Positions 10,101 through 15,798 of a stretch of 23,951 nucleotides of DNA are shown one piece after another. Source of the DNA: a virus. The number at the start of each line of letters is the position of its first letter. The stretch's first letter is position 1. The notes under the pieces were generated by a model. It did not search any database. It worked only from the letters and a program-made list of their open reading frames with translations, and was not told the DNA's origin. The stretch covers positions 1 through 23,951 of IMG/VR virus record IMGVR_UViG_3300006875_000165, one strand, 5' to 3'. The translations under genes were made by a program, and so were the position numbers.

Positions 10101-10146
10101 GGCTGCTCGCCTCCGCCGTATCAAAGAAAGAAAAGCTGCACAATGA
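4129..10146 (+). CDS. Giant internal/ejected virion protein
   Basis: A 2005-residue protein read from GTG 4129, with AGGAG ten bases upstream and two bases after the previous stop. Residues 1-70 are Pro/Thr-rich. Residues 75-280 hold amphipathic, Gly/Ala-rich segments that could touch membrane. Charged coiled-coil stretches lie at about 780-930 and 1165-1230. The C-terminal part is the most conserved-looking: a Trp/Leu-rich stretch near 1550 (NKWKSVVLPLSLRW) and PWEKQVFRQIFPFWSWIKF near 1755, followed by helices. A PFWSW-type motif near the C-terminus is familiar from large phage polyvalent proteins (LPD38-like regions), though I cannot confirm the family. No polymerase or transglycosylase motif was found. 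I infer an internal virion protein ejected with the DNA. The next gene overlaps its stop. Confidence 0.8.
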   Translation: MADQQDLLGKFGIRPPQQTAPRTIQPTRRTATPPVARLAPVAAPAAGASKFANVKLTSLGQTKKKQEEDRGFWSNLISIPTSAVKAVGSGIMSLPTVAGKAAQEVYGLGELTFDTVLDAIDDDIFTSRLETDYAKGKELGLKGDELYAYAMHRQHPFIGGMFGSMAKTGGRLAELGSLGFYNYGQEGIDYAKAFREGQFGATLVEDVGNIILAGRMTGAGNLVTKAGAALGETAPRLGKAVSTTGRIIEEPVGEAVRTTGKLVSKAAPTAAKLTEGMRFAPEQDTIARLGSRGGVIGEAERPIRVLFQQIGDSYRMNQQRKLGVLDEEYARLAAERDAAIAQGDRPLAMQREAEIKLIEDRQMKRLEGGGVIRRGRQIGRRFKLLGERASQQVIQQFNRVRDYGIAPERPEVYRAKAQNLRAQAEQIAKETPTYPEYIDVMVGQQPRQTSRAQQLLDAADALDEMANLKEQFPEAMSGPVPAAVQEAAIHLATKAQALLALADKGMTIDDLVRAATDPTVNPTLAQSGMQPTAEGVALALEVLRALRGQETALNRAQVMQVTAILNLLKEWSRTAQEAMMRGEGVPDGPVPFTWFETYPTPAYVAAELAKGGTEAAAVEAFLDRAVADFVGAAVQAGALPPEVLQEWRVNVENPSRNYRRLAALDPDDAGYKLAFELGRVAYKQLLRTAPNFMMNPRIYPATMRPTVITQRQAVRRVTGYDVETIALKLAELEDEFDTLIDANILKGIGNDIVDAMNPQKRITRQTWERVNGRIRTIIEQAQKRRLELESRVSTLTAEQNAQLTKLIELEQALSAADNMLKRQAAEPVAKSPRLIAAESRRTNLDAERARLTEELDNVNRDINDAAQAEVIDAPRLRSIIDGNTTRVEELQARLDEIDTELSPLEQELDRLSSEVNGMDRLTENERENLALDYADLINEGYTPGEAPMSARAQREPTPAELKNHKQRTLDDLKQIEDEASDVLFNDLAGGGLPAGRITPPWQLGQEADSIYVETKKVTIDGAEDWRLPVQQILGDGQMYQDFLAEATGWAGPQAGSADYPSGMTVDQFPDAKASLGRDEAGIFNRRTEEQALVEYARKYKELWETRKRRLELQKKPNKWFADDWKQTQAESAPEISMMSYGLSRLSPEEIAAYYKYLDPETLANARREIKYMQAEVDKLRAERRKLNDQAQKLDAESRDARGRLKPPIPRELGVKATRLQVELRRLSRQQTQTPRVLKAARKAEPTEALRAEQAALRGTAGEVRRPAPGAEGPALGRVRRPRRLVAEKEQARLNREDSRRTTVLRRLRNEAEQQSAVEVAALEAQATPLQRPEFTPEGMPFGPELFQQGEAPIYLPAGPAGGMLPERDLQAVMRGEGAGAQTRLQATRERYSGSFVLSLASMAQRIKEVTDQQYRNLAVEQIISDPEMASTVEKLLPEQELAQMQMDAEQSVAAQNIDRTSPEFEREVGAQLGVLIADALDKRGYEVVAPQKFDPETGGHAPLGTLSQSVRPDQIAFNSPVMRKGVAARLFTQFEPAGTRNVPVMIQRALDTIGSVTNKWKSVVLPLSLRWQIGDAIGIVMFAWSRGDINPLQLTKRIREVIGRMTDPNDPRLGTILFGDVLSAGGFTDPVLAAGFGAALAGRGLRLEDLSFTMEDGRRVLADPNYRPSNKAANVFNSYRTRAFRFNEAINSIGRSAVFIDKLDGLLKEKGRSLDEINGVNSLGDAELKQAISEAVDATNETLGAFSDLSPWEKQVFRQIFPFWSWIKFINKAAFELAADSPERVLLFANLGSMMTEGDDTGLADWLRGKTPVMGYFVDLNFLNPYSDAALFTRNPFTDVLETGSSVSPAITFPLTVANELYYGQTGRNLPLAPQLSRPGYLEGRPEATTRGFGDVLGGIGYKGLTTFGGPFRNILDVLPTGTIPGTDIATGPAPRFGQGSLRTTGAYAEPRLGPVAGRISPLLRTFGVPAPLIDVKQAREQARKQTQRDRAARLRRIKERKAAQ

Positions 10147-10517
10147 AAGACACCTGGTATCTCGAGATTCACGGGCGCCGTCCGACGACCCTAAATCAAG
10201 AACGCAAAACAAACAATTGGGGGCGGCGAGCAACCGATACCCGCTGGTGGCGTGAACAGTTCCGTGTTGCGGCAGAACACGCCGAGATCCCGCAATACGA
10301 ACGCATCCACATTTCCGTCGTCCCCCTTCACAAAAACGGCCGATCCCCGCAGGACACCGCCGCCTGCTTCCCCGCCGCCAAAGCCGCCATTGACGGGCTG
10401 GTCGACGCTGGAGTGGTTGAAGACGACACCCCCGACAAGGTTGTCAGAGTAGACTTTTATGCACCATTGGTCGACGGCAACGACGGCCTACGGATCGTTG
10501 TCAGGAGCGCAGAATGA
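10143..10517 (+). CDS. RusA-like Holliday junction resolvase
   Basis: A 124-residue protein, typical of RusA-family endonucleases, which cut Holliday junctions. The family core is visible at about residues 72-100: QDTAACFPAAKAAIDGLVD, then AGVVEDDTPDKV. The first Asp and the DD pair align with catalytic acids of RusA, and the Lys in PAAKAAIDGL matches the conserved basic residue. The usual D-x-D-N signature is replaced by D-T-A-A, so the second acid is absent. I recall actinophage members with similar D-x-x-A-x-x-P variants, so it may still be active. The N-terminal WYLEIHGRRP strand and the W-R-R-A stretch also fit. It overlaps the giant virion gene by ATGA, an unusual place for a recombination enzyme. 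Confidence 0.75.
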   Translation: MKDTWYLEIHGRRPTTLNQERKTNNWGRRATDTRWWREQFRVAAEHAEIPQYERIHISVVPLHKNGRSPQDTAACFPAAKAAIDGLVDAGVVEDDTPDKVVRVDFYAPLVDGNDGLRIVVRSAE

Positions 10518-10837
10518 TGGACATGGGAATGGACGGCGGCATGGCGGACTACAGTCCGCTTTACGCTCAGGCGAAGGAGATCCTCGCTGCTGGCATGCTG
10601 GCCGAACTGAAGGAAGATGCCGAGGAAGCGATGGGCGGCGAAGGTGGCTACGAGGAAGACATGTGCCCGCATTGTGGCTCCAAGATGGGTGGCCCGATGG
10701 GCAACCCGATGGCCACCCCCCGCCTGGCCCAGCCGATGGGACTGCCCCCCGAACTCGCCATGCGCGTGCCTGCTTCCCCGCAACCCCCAATGCCGATGGG
10801 AGGCATGAGCCTTCCGCAGATGAACCTAGGAGCCTGA
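10514..10837 (+). CDS. Met/Gly/Pro-rich small protein with CPHCG
   Basis: A 107-residue protein overlapping the resolvase stop by ATGA. Residues 14-38 form a probable helix (YSPLYAQAKEILAAGMLAEL). Then comes an acidic patch and one CPHCG knuckle at about 51-55, half of a zinc-ribbon pattern, so dimerisation would be needed to complete a site. The remainder is a repetitive Met/Pro/Gly tail. No function is recognised. Low-complexity Met-rich tails like this occur in small phage structural or scaffold-like proteins, but that is a weak guide. Confidence 0.65.
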   Translation: MMDMGMDGGMADYSPLYAQAKEILAAGMLAELKEDAEEAMGGEGGYEEDMCPHCGSKMGGPMGNPMATPRLAQPMGLPPELAMRVPASPQPPMPMGGMSLPQMNLGA

Positions 10838-10838
10838 C

Positions 10839-11369
10839 ATGGCGGTACCGTCAATCAACCTTGCTGGTCTCAACCTTTCCGGTCTCGCCAACCTTGGCGG
10901 CCTTGGCACCAGTCGATCCGTGACGTCAAGTGCTGCTTCACAGCGGGCAAGCAACGCCCGAGCAGCCTCGTCGTCACGTCCGTCTGTTTCTGCTAGGCCA
11001 ACTACTAGTGCATCCCGCACAGGTGGCGTAACCGCAGGCCGTCCGACGGCTGGCACACGACCTGTTGCTGGTGGTGTTGGCACCGTGCGTCCTGCTGGGC
11101 GTATCGGCCTCTACAGCCGTGAGGATTTGCCGCCGGATACCGGCCCGATGCCCGGTCGTGTCGGCCCTCCGGCACCCGTGATGACACCTGGCGAAGAAGC
11201 ACAGCAACAGCAGCAGCGCGGTGGTTATGAGCGTGGCGCCGGTCTTGTCGGCCGGTTCTCGGCAATGGGTACGCGTGACGGCCGTTTCAAGGCTCCTGCG
11301 TCCGACCTTGCTCAGCAGTTGGCGAAGCGCAAGTTGCGTCAGCCGACGTTCGCTATCGAAACAATGTGA
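10839..11369 (+). CDS. Low-complexity hypothetical protein
   Basis: A 176-residue protein with AGGAG nine bases before the ATG. Residues 1-30 are Leu/Gly-rich (INLAGLNLSGLANLGGLG), 30-85 are Ser/Ala/Arg/Thr-rich and 85-130 are Gly/Pro-rich, with a Gln run near 126-130. The last 45 residues (GGYERGAGLVGRFSAMGTRD...) look more ordered. I see no known domain. It lies two bases after its upstream neighbour and just before the DUF6321-like gene, so it belongs to the same late plus-strand transcript. A virion or tail-associated role is possible. Confidence 0.65.
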   Translation: MAVPSINLAGLNLSGLANLGGLGTSRSVTSSAASQRASNARAASSSRPSVSARPTTSASRTGGVTAGRPTAGTRPVAGGVGTVRPAGRIGLYSREDLPPDTGPMPGRVGPPAPVMTPGEEAQQQQQRGGYERGAGLVGRFSAMGTRDGRFKAPASDLAQQLAKRKLRQPTFAIETM

Positions 11370-11370
11370 C

Positions 11371-11697
11371 ATGGCTAGTCCGGCTTGGCAACGTGCCGAG
11401 GGCAAGAACCCGCAAGGCGGATTGAACGCTAAGGGTCGAGCCTCGTACAAGGCGCAGACTGGTGGCACGCTCAAAGCGCCAGTCAAGAGTCGCCCGTCAG
11501 GTCCGGAAGAAATGCGTCGCAAAGGATCGTTCCTATCGCGCATGGGCAACATGGCTGGGCCGGAACGGAAACCGAACGGTGAACCAACCCGCCTCCTGTT
11601 GTCGTTGAAGGCGTGGGGTGCCGACAGCAAAGCCGAAGCAAAGTCAATGGGCAAGCGTCTGCTTGAGCAGTACGCCGCACGAAAGGCAAAGGACTGA
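11371..11697 (+). CDS. DUF6321-like small phage protein
   Basis: A 108-residue protein. I place the start at ATG 11371, because the recognisable family begins MASPAWQRAEGKNPQGGLN and the longer upstream frame overlaps the previous gene. The signatures are GGLNAKGRASYKAQTGGTLK (residues about 16-35), GSFLSRMGNMAGPE (about 58-71) and PTRLLLSLKAWGA (about 78-90). I recall this pattern as DUF6321, a family of basic small proteins spread through marine phages and some bacteria, with no known function. It contains many Lys and Arg residues, so nucleic-acid binding is possible. Its stop overlaps the next ATG by one base. Confidence 0.8.
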   Translation: MASPAWQRAEGKNPQGGLNAKGRASYKAQTGGTLKAPVKSRPSGPEEMRRKGSFLSRMGNMAGPERKPNGEPTRLLLSLKAWGADSKAEAKSMGKRLLEQYAARKAKD

Positions 11698-11852
11698 TGG
11701 CAAAGGCATTTTGGGATAAGCCGAACCCGAACAAGAAGTCAACGAAACTGGACGAGAACGGTAAGCAGTTGGCCCGCGAGATGGCTCGCAAGGCTGGTCG
11801 TCCGTATCCGAACCTTGTTGACAATGCTGCTGCTGCACGGAGGACGCGATGA
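11697..11852 (+). CDS. Tiny basic hypothetical protein
   Basis: A 51-residue protein (begins MAKAFWDKPNPNKKS), too short for a standard gene length cut-off. Its ATG shares a base with the previous stop, and its own TGA overlaps the next ATG, so it sits in a chain of coupled genes. It is basic, with a helix-like centre (ENGKQLAREMARKAGRPYPN). The phrase F-W-D-K-P-N-P resembles short phage proteins that accompany DUF6321-like genes, but the function is unknown. Confidence 0.7.
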   Translation: MAKAFWDKPNPNKKSTKLDENGKQLAREMARKAGRPYPNLVDNAAAARRTR

Positions 11853-12007
11853 AACCCGAACGCAAAGTTGCCAAGGTGATGCGCGAGTTCAAGGCTGGTG
11901 GTCTGCACTCCGGTAAAGGTGGCAAGGTTGTTACCGATCCGAAGCAGGCTCTCGCTATCGCACTCTCGGAAGCGAAGATTGCTCGGAAGAATAACGGCAG
12001 GTCATAG
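11849..12007 (+). CDS. DUF6496-like small basic protein
   Basis: A 52-residue protein overlapping the previous gene by ATGA. It carries the pattern KVMREFKAGGLHSGKGGKVV followed by KQALAIALSEA, which I recognise as the DUF6496 type found in phages and in many bacteria. Its molecular role is unknown. The Gly/Lys-rich turn and an ALAIALSEA helix suggest a compact basic fold that may bind nucleic acid. It is the last gene of this plus-strand run before an intergenic region with a promoter. Confidence 0.78.
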   Translation: MKPERKVAKVMREFKAGGLHSGKGGKVVTDPKQALAIALSEAKIARKNNGRS

Positions 12008-12027
12008 CGTTATTTGGGCGTCCCGCC

Positions 12028-12055
12028 TTGACCTTTAGCGTCAACCTCATACAAT
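12028..12055 (+). promoter_or_regulatory. Sigma70-type promoter for 12120 gene
   Basis: TTGACC at 12028-12033 and TACAAT at 12050-12055 are separated by 16 bases, close to the housekeeping consensus. It lies in the 112-base gap before the exported lysozyme-like gene and would give a leader of about 60 bases ending in the GGAGG at 12110-12114. Confidence 0.55.
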
Positions 12056-12119
12056 CGGTGGAGCCACACAAACGGCAACTTGACGGCTACGGCCTCGTTG
12101 CCCTTCACCGGAGGTATCC

Positions 12120-12677
12120 ATGCGGCGCATTACCCAAGCAGTTCTTGTCATTGTGTTATCGGCATGCGGGGTCGCTCTCGCCCAGCCATCGGGCGCTCCA
12201 GCCCCAGCACCCACAACCACAACCGTCGTCCCCGTCACGACGACCCAAGCCCCGACGACGACCATCCCGGCCACGACGACCACTACCACCATCCCCTTCG
12301 GCTTCACACCGTTGTGCCCGGTGGCTATGGAGATCGCCCGCAAGGTCGGTTGGCCCGAGTCCGAACTCGAGCATCTCGATTACCTGGCTCATCGTGAGAG
12401 CCGGTGCGACATCACGGCTGACGGTCAGCCCCGCCACGCCTGGAATCAAGACGACCCAGGGTCAGGGTCAAGGGGCTTGGTCCAAATCAACTCGGCCTGG
12501 TGCGCCAAGAATCGCTGGAATCCGCATCCTGCGGGCTTCCTAGGGGCGCTAGGCATCCTTGACGACTGTGACGACCTGTTTGACTGGGGAACGAACCTGA
12601 GGGCCGCTAAAGCCATTTGGGACTATGACATTCAGGTACACGGTTGGGACGGCCGTTGGTACGCCTGGAGATTATGA
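12120..12677 (+). CDS. Exported lysozyme/transglycosylase-like protein
   Basis: A 185-residue protein with GGAGG five bases before the ATG. Residues 1-21 form a signal peptide. A lipobox-like LSAC with Cys15 competes with a cleavage site after ALA (19-21). Residues 22-60 are a Pro/Thr linker with runs of Thr. The catalytic domain (63-185) resembles small SLT/lysozyme-type muramidases: Glu93 in HRESRCD is the likely catalytic acid, and GSRGLVQINSAWC (116-128) matches the G-L-x-Q-I-N motif. Four Cys (66, 96, 128, 150) could form two disulphides, as expected outside the cytoplasm. A phage could use it to remodel the wall at late lysis or to display it on the host surface. It is separate from the main lysis block and has its own promoter. 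Confidence 0.78.
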   Translation: MRRITQAVLVIVLSACGVALAQPSGAPAPAPTTTTVVPVTTTQAPTTTIPATTTTTTIPFGFTPLCPVAMEIARKVGWPESELEHLDYLAHRESRCDITADGQPRHAWNQDDPGSGSRGLVQINSAWCAKNRWNPHPAGFLGALGILDDCDDLFDWGTNLRAAKAIWDYDIQVHGWDGRWYAWRL

Positions 12678-12678
12678 C

Positions 12679-12707
12679 TTGACAGTCCGGTAACCAGTCC
12701 ATAGAGT
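12679..12707 (+). promoter_or_regulatory. Promoter, probably leaderless, for 12715 gene
   Basis: TTGACA at 12679-12684, a 17-base spacer, then TAGAGT at 12702-12707 (TANNNT type). The ATG of the next gene is at 12715, only seven bases after the -10 box. Transcription should therefore begin at or within a base or two of the ATG, and no ribosome binding site precedes it. Leaderless transcripts are common in actinobacteria. Confidence 0.7.
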
Positions 12708-12714
12708 CCGAACC

Positions 12715-13236
12715 ATGACACCTGCCAAAGAGATAGTGCCCGTCGGGGACAGCGTCGTTGCTCTCGACACCACCGCCAGCCTTCAGGCTGACCTGTTGCG
12801 CGCCGACGACCGTCGCCGTGAACTCGTCGCAGCCGGAGACTGGCAAACCCTGACCTACGGACTGGTCGAACTCCGCAAGATCAAGAACGACCTCGACGCC
12901 CTAGTGCGCGAGGTGGAGGAAAACATTGCTTCGCTCCTGCCGGAGAAGAAGGTCGTCCTCGAGAACCTGGGAGTGATCGAGCGCCGTACCGCCAGCAGCC
13001 GCAAGTGGGACTCCGAGGGACTGTTGAAAGACCTCGTCCGCACCACGCTGGACCCGGAAGGCACCGGCGAAGTCCATGTTCAAAATGTCCTGAACCTGAT
13101 CGAGTTGCTCAAGAAGGTTCTGCCGCTGACCGGCTCGCTCGGTTGGAGAGTTACACCCCTGCGCGAACATGGCGTAGCGGTGGACGACTACAGCGAAACC
13201 ACCTACGGTCGTTCGACCGTCCAAATCACCAACTGA
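12715..13236 (+). CDS. RecT-associated hypothetical protein
   Basis: A 173-residue cytosolic protein with a coiled-coil helix at about residues 48-75 (LVELRKIKNDLDALVREVEE). A middle segment contains R-R-T-A-S-S-R-K-W-D, and a C-terminal part contains WRVTPLREHGVAVDDYSETT. The R-x-x-x-K-W-D...W-R-V...G-x-x-x-D-x-Y layout is one I associate with a common actinophage family of unknown function encoded next to recombination genes. It is the first gene of the recombination block, read from a promoter that places the ATG at the transcript start, and recT follows after 11 bases. Confidence 0.7.
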   Translation: MTPAKEIVPVGDSVVALDTTASLQADLLRADDRRRELVAAGDWQTLTYGLVELRKIKNDLDALVREVEENIASLLPEKKVVLENLGVIERRTASSRKWDSEGLLKDLVRTTLDPEGTGEVHVQNVLNLIELLKKVLPLTGSLGWRVTPLREHGVAVDDYSETTYGRSTVQITN

Positions 13237-13247
13237 AGGGGATAACC

Positions 13248-14168
13248 ATGACAGACACACAAGCCATCGAAGTGGCCCGGCCACTCTCACCCGCCGAAAT
13301 CTCATGGAAGGTGGCGCAAAAGATCGCCAACACGCCTTTCGTGCCGACAGCCTTCCGAGGCAAACCGGAATCGGTGTACGCCGCTGTCCTGTACGGCGAG
13401 GAACTCGGCCTCGGGCCGATGCAGTCCCTGACCCAAATCCACGTCATCGAAGGTAAGCCGTCTCTCGCCCCCGAAGGCATGCGTGGACTGGTCCTGAAGG
13501 CTGGTCACCGGATCGACGTGAAGATTGCCAGCAACGACAAGGTCGTTTTGTACGGCAAGCGTGCCGACTCCGGTTCCGAAGCCACCGTTGAATGGACGAT
13601 GAAGGACGCACAACTCGCTGGGCTTGCTGGGCGTGGCGCATGGAAAACCTATCCTCGGGCGATGCTCATGGCTCGAGCCACTTCCGAACTGTGTCGCATG
13701 CTGTTCGCTGACATCATTGCCGGACTGTCCTACACGCCGGAGGAAGCAGCCAGCATCGCCGGTGTCGAATGGTCCGAGACACCAGCGCCGACACCGACAC
13801 CAGCATTGGCAACCTTTGAGCCTGCCCCGGTGGCCGACATCGTGGACACCATTGACGAAGCCCTCGCCTACGAACCGGAGGTTCCGATGGTGAAGGAAGC
13901 ACCGATGACGGTGGCCGAGGTGCAAGAAATCTTTGATGCCGAAATCGTTGACAACGAATTCCAGGTGCGGCCCGAAGACGCCGCTACCGGCAAGCAGATC
14001 AACATGATCCGGGCTATCGGCAAAGGTGTCGGACTCGGCCATGACGACCTGAAAGGTGTGGCCTCCGGTCTGCTCGGACGAGAAATCAACGTGCTCGCCG
14101 GGATCACCAAGCGCGAAGCGTCGCAGATCATCGACCATCTGAAGGCCATGCCGGTGGTGGCATCATGA
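13248..14168 (+). CDS. recT: RecT-family ssDNA annealing protein
   Basis: A 306-residue recombinase that anneals complementary single strands. I choose ATG 13248, which has AAGGGG nine bases upstream, since a longer frame would overlap the previous gene by over 200 bases. The RecT core is clear at residues 15-165: VAQKIANTPFVP, YGEELGLGPMQSL, IEGKPSLAPEGMRGLVLKAG and AWKTYPRAMLMARATSEL. Residues 170-245 are an acidic Pro/Glu-rich linker. Residues 247-300 (ATGKQINMIRAIGKGVGL..., LTKREASQIIDHL-like end) form a small helical domain often attached to actinophage RecT and ssDNA-binding proteins. No partner exonuclease is seen nearby. The next gene overlaps by ATGA. Confidence 0.9.
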   Translation: MTDTQAIEVARPLSPAEISWKVAQKIANTPFVPTAFRGKPESVYAAVLYGEELGLGPMQSLTQIHVIEGKPSLAPEGMRGLVLKAGHRIDVKIASNDKVVLYGKRADSGSEATVEWTMKDAQLAGLAGRGAWKTYPRAMLMARATSELCRMLFADIIAGLSYTPEEAASIAGVEWSETPAPTPTPALATFEPAPVADIVDTIDEALAYEPEVPMVKEAPMTVAEVQEIFDAEIVDNEFQVRPEDAATGKQINMIRAIGKGVGLGHDDLKGVASGLLGREINVLAGITKREASQIIDHLKAMPVVAS

Positions 14169-14404
14169 GATTGTTCCGCCGGTTCGCTGACCGCAAACAC
14201 ACCATCGCTTTCATGAGCCGCCACTTGCTCGAATGTGCCGAAGTGATTGAAGCCCTACGCCTCGAGAACGAACAGTTACTGTTCCGAGGCAACCGGCTCG
14301 CTGAAGCCATCGACAACAACGACGGCACGATCAACGCCGCCTGGAAACTCGGTGACGCCATGAGCGCATGGATGGAATACTCGGAGCGCGTCAATGTCGA
14401 ATGA
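14165..14404 (+). CDS. Small hypothetical helical protein
   Basis: A 79-residue protein joined to recT by an ATGA overlap. It is mostly helical, with a basic N-terminus (RLFRRFADRK) and a Leu/Glu-rich coiled-coil stretch (LLECAEVIEALRLENEQLL). No family is recognised. Translational coupling to recT suggests co-production, and overlap of its end with the WhiB-like gene continues the chain. Confidence 0.68.
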   Translation: MRLFRRFADRKHTIAFMSRHLLECAEVIEALRLENEQLLFRGNRLAEAIDNNDGTINAAWKLGDAMSAWMEYSERVNVE

Positions 14405-14906
14405 CATCATCTTCAGTTGGCAAGCATCTGTCTCGGACGACTTCAAAAAGGACGCGGCATGTCGGGGAATGGACCCCGAGTTCTTCATGCCGTCCGTCGG
14501 TAAGCACGGCAGGGAGGCCAAAGAGGTGTGCAACGGGCGCACGGCAACGCGCTCCACACCCGGCCTTCCGCCGTGCCCCGTCAAAGACAAATGTCTCGAA
14601 TACTGCCTGTCCCTCCCTGGGCCGGTCGTCGGTATTTGGGGTGGATTGACCGAACGGGAACGCCGACTCCTACGACGCGAAGAACAACCCGTCCGAGTCC
14701 GATTCCATCACGGCACCGCCCACGGCTACCGGCTCCACACGCTGAACAAGACCACACCGTGCGACGCATGCCGCCGAGCACACACCGCAGCCAACCAGGC
14801 GTGGCGAGACAAGAACCGAGACAAAACCACCATGCGAGCATTGAAAGACCTGCTTGACACCGTCGCTGAAGTGCATCGAGATGCCACACCACGACCTGCC
14901 GAGTGA
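14394..14906 (+). CDS. WhiB-like regulator with extra C-terminal motif
   Basis: A 170-residue protein. Residues 20-95 carry the WhiB iron-sulphur domain: Cys23 (ACRGMDPEFF), Cys46 (EAKEVC), Cys61 and Cys67 (CPVKDKC), then the turn GIWGGLTERER (80-90). WhiB proteins bind a [4Fe-4S] cluster and act with sigma factor to control transcription. Here 14 residues separate Cys46 from Cys61, against the usual two, so there is an insertion in the cluster loop. Cys71 is an additional cysteine. Residues 107-130 add a second module, HGTAHGYRLH...CDACRRAH, a pattern I have seen in small actinobacterial and phage proteins and likely metal-binding. The likely role is switching host or phage transcription. 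It overlaps both neighbours. Confidence 0.85.
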   Translation: MSNDIIFSWQASVSDDFKKDAACRGMDPEFFMPSVGKHGREAKEVCNGRTATRSTPGLPPCPVKDKCLEYCLSLPGPVVGIWGGLTERERRLLRREEQPVRVRFHHGTAHGYRLHTLNKTTPCDACRRAHTAANQAWRDKNRDKTTMRALKDLLDTVAEVHRDATPRPAE

Positions 14907-15045
14907 AGCCGACTGCGACCTTTGCGGTCAACCAGTCAGCCCCGTCACCCGACACAACTTCCACCCACAAACCGGCCAGGTGACGTGCGATGCCTGCCAC
15001 GACCATGAACACTCATACACCCGATACAGAAAGGACTACGAATGA
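14881..15045 (+). CDS. Tiny zinc-finger-like protein
   Basis: A 54-residue protein from ATG 14881, the first ATG in frame; a TTG-started extension upstream is less likely. It contains CDLCGQPV at 12-15, His residues at 24 and 27, and CDACHDHEH from 36. Two CxxC knuckles separated by about 20 residues fit a small zinc ribbon. It overlaps the end of the WhiB-like gene by 26 bases and the next gene by four, so the reading frame is supported by tight packing. Function unknown, probably nucleic-acid or protein binding. Confidence 0.7.
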   Translation: MPHHDLPSEADCDLCGQPVSPVTRHNFHPQTGQVTCDACHDHEHSYTRYRKDYE

Positions 15046-15377
15046 ACGTCATCCAACTCCCGCTGGACTTCCGAGCCACCGACCCGGAAACCAGCAAGCA
15101 AGGCCCGAGAGGATTCCGCCGCACTAGCGCCATCTTCAAAATGCTCGAGGTCTACTGCCTGAACGACGTCACCGACGAAGAAGCCGTCGAACTGCTCGTC
15201 GGTCACCCGATCACCATCAACGAAGAAGGACTCCGCCGTCGCTGCTCCGACCTGCGGGCGCTCGGCTGGATCGCCCCCACCGGAGATGTCCGATACAGCG
15301 GCCGAGGCCGTTCGCGCATCGTATGCGCTATCACAGACGCCGGGCGTGACGCCTGGATGGAACTTCAAAACAACTAA
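15042..15377 (+). CDS. Winged-helix DNA-binding protein
   Basis: A 111-residue protein beginning in an ATGA overlap. Residues 11-30 carry RATDPETSKQG, a lead-in I know from many phage helix-turn-helix proteins (D-P-x-T-S). The centre has TDEEAVELL followed by LRRRCSDLRALGWIAPTGD (helix, recognition helix and start of the wing), then SGRGRSRIVCAITDAGR. This matches a MarR-like winged helix that would bind DNA, as a replication or transcription regulator. The family role is not established. It belongs to the plus-strand regulatory block after recT. Confidence 0.72.
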   Translation: MNVIQLPLDFRATDPETSKQGPRGFRRTSAIFKMLEVYCLNDVTDEEAVELLVGHPITINEEGLRRRCSDLRALGWIAPTGDVRYSGRGRSRIVCAITDAGRDAWMELQNN

Positions 15378-15387
15378 GGAGAAACCA

Positions 15388-15798
15388 ATGAAACCTGCCA
15401 TCATCATCACCGGCCTGCTCGGCCTCGTCGCCTGCTCCAGCAGCACGACAACCAGCACGACCCAAGCCCCGGCTCCGGTCGTCACCGAAGCACCAATCAC
15501 GTTGCCACCGGCAACCAGCCCCATTGTGCCCGACTTCGTCAACAGCGAACAGTTCCTGGTGGAATTCGTATCGGAGCAATACCCATACACGCTGTACGTC
15601 ACCGATCAGCAGATCATTGACACCGGCTGGGCGACATGCAACGCGCTCGACGCAGGCATGGACCCGACTGCGATTGTCGCAGAACTCTTGATCGCCGCCG
15701 AAGGTGACGAGAAGATCGCCCTGCTTCTGACCATCGTCACCGGCGGAGCGACCGGCATCCTCTGCCCCGAGTACGTCAACGTGTGGGACCGTGGCTGA
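15388..15798 (+). CDS. Exported lipoprotein, DUF732-like
   Basis: A 136-residue protein from ATG 15388 with AAGGAGA eight bases upstream, one of the strongest ribosome sites in the window. Residues 1-16 are a lipoprotein signal ending in LVAC with Cys16. A Ser/Thr/Pro linker runs to about 47. The mature domain has Cys84 in GWATCNALDAG and Cys126 in GILCPEY, a two-cysteine helical arrangement like the actinobacterial DUF732 proteins (C...lCP). Such a protein would be anchored on the host surface. A phage could use it for superinfection exclusion, as surface lipoproteins do elsewhere, but that is inference. Confidence 0.75.
   Translation: MKPAIIITGLLGLVACSSSTTTSTTQAPAPVVTEAPITLPPATSPIVPDFVNSEQFLVEFVSEQYPYTLYVTDQQIIDTGWATCNALDAGMDPTAIVAELLIAAEGDEKIALLLTIVTGGATGILCPEYVNVWDRG

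Noticed and set aside
13005-13247. N-terminal extension of recT
   Set aside because: It overlaps the preceding gene by over 200 bases, while ATG 13248 has a good ribosome site and the RecT domain begins after it.
13302-14138. 278-residue open frame on the minus strand
   Set aside because: It lies wholly antisense to recT, which has clear family motifs, and its composition is not protein-like.
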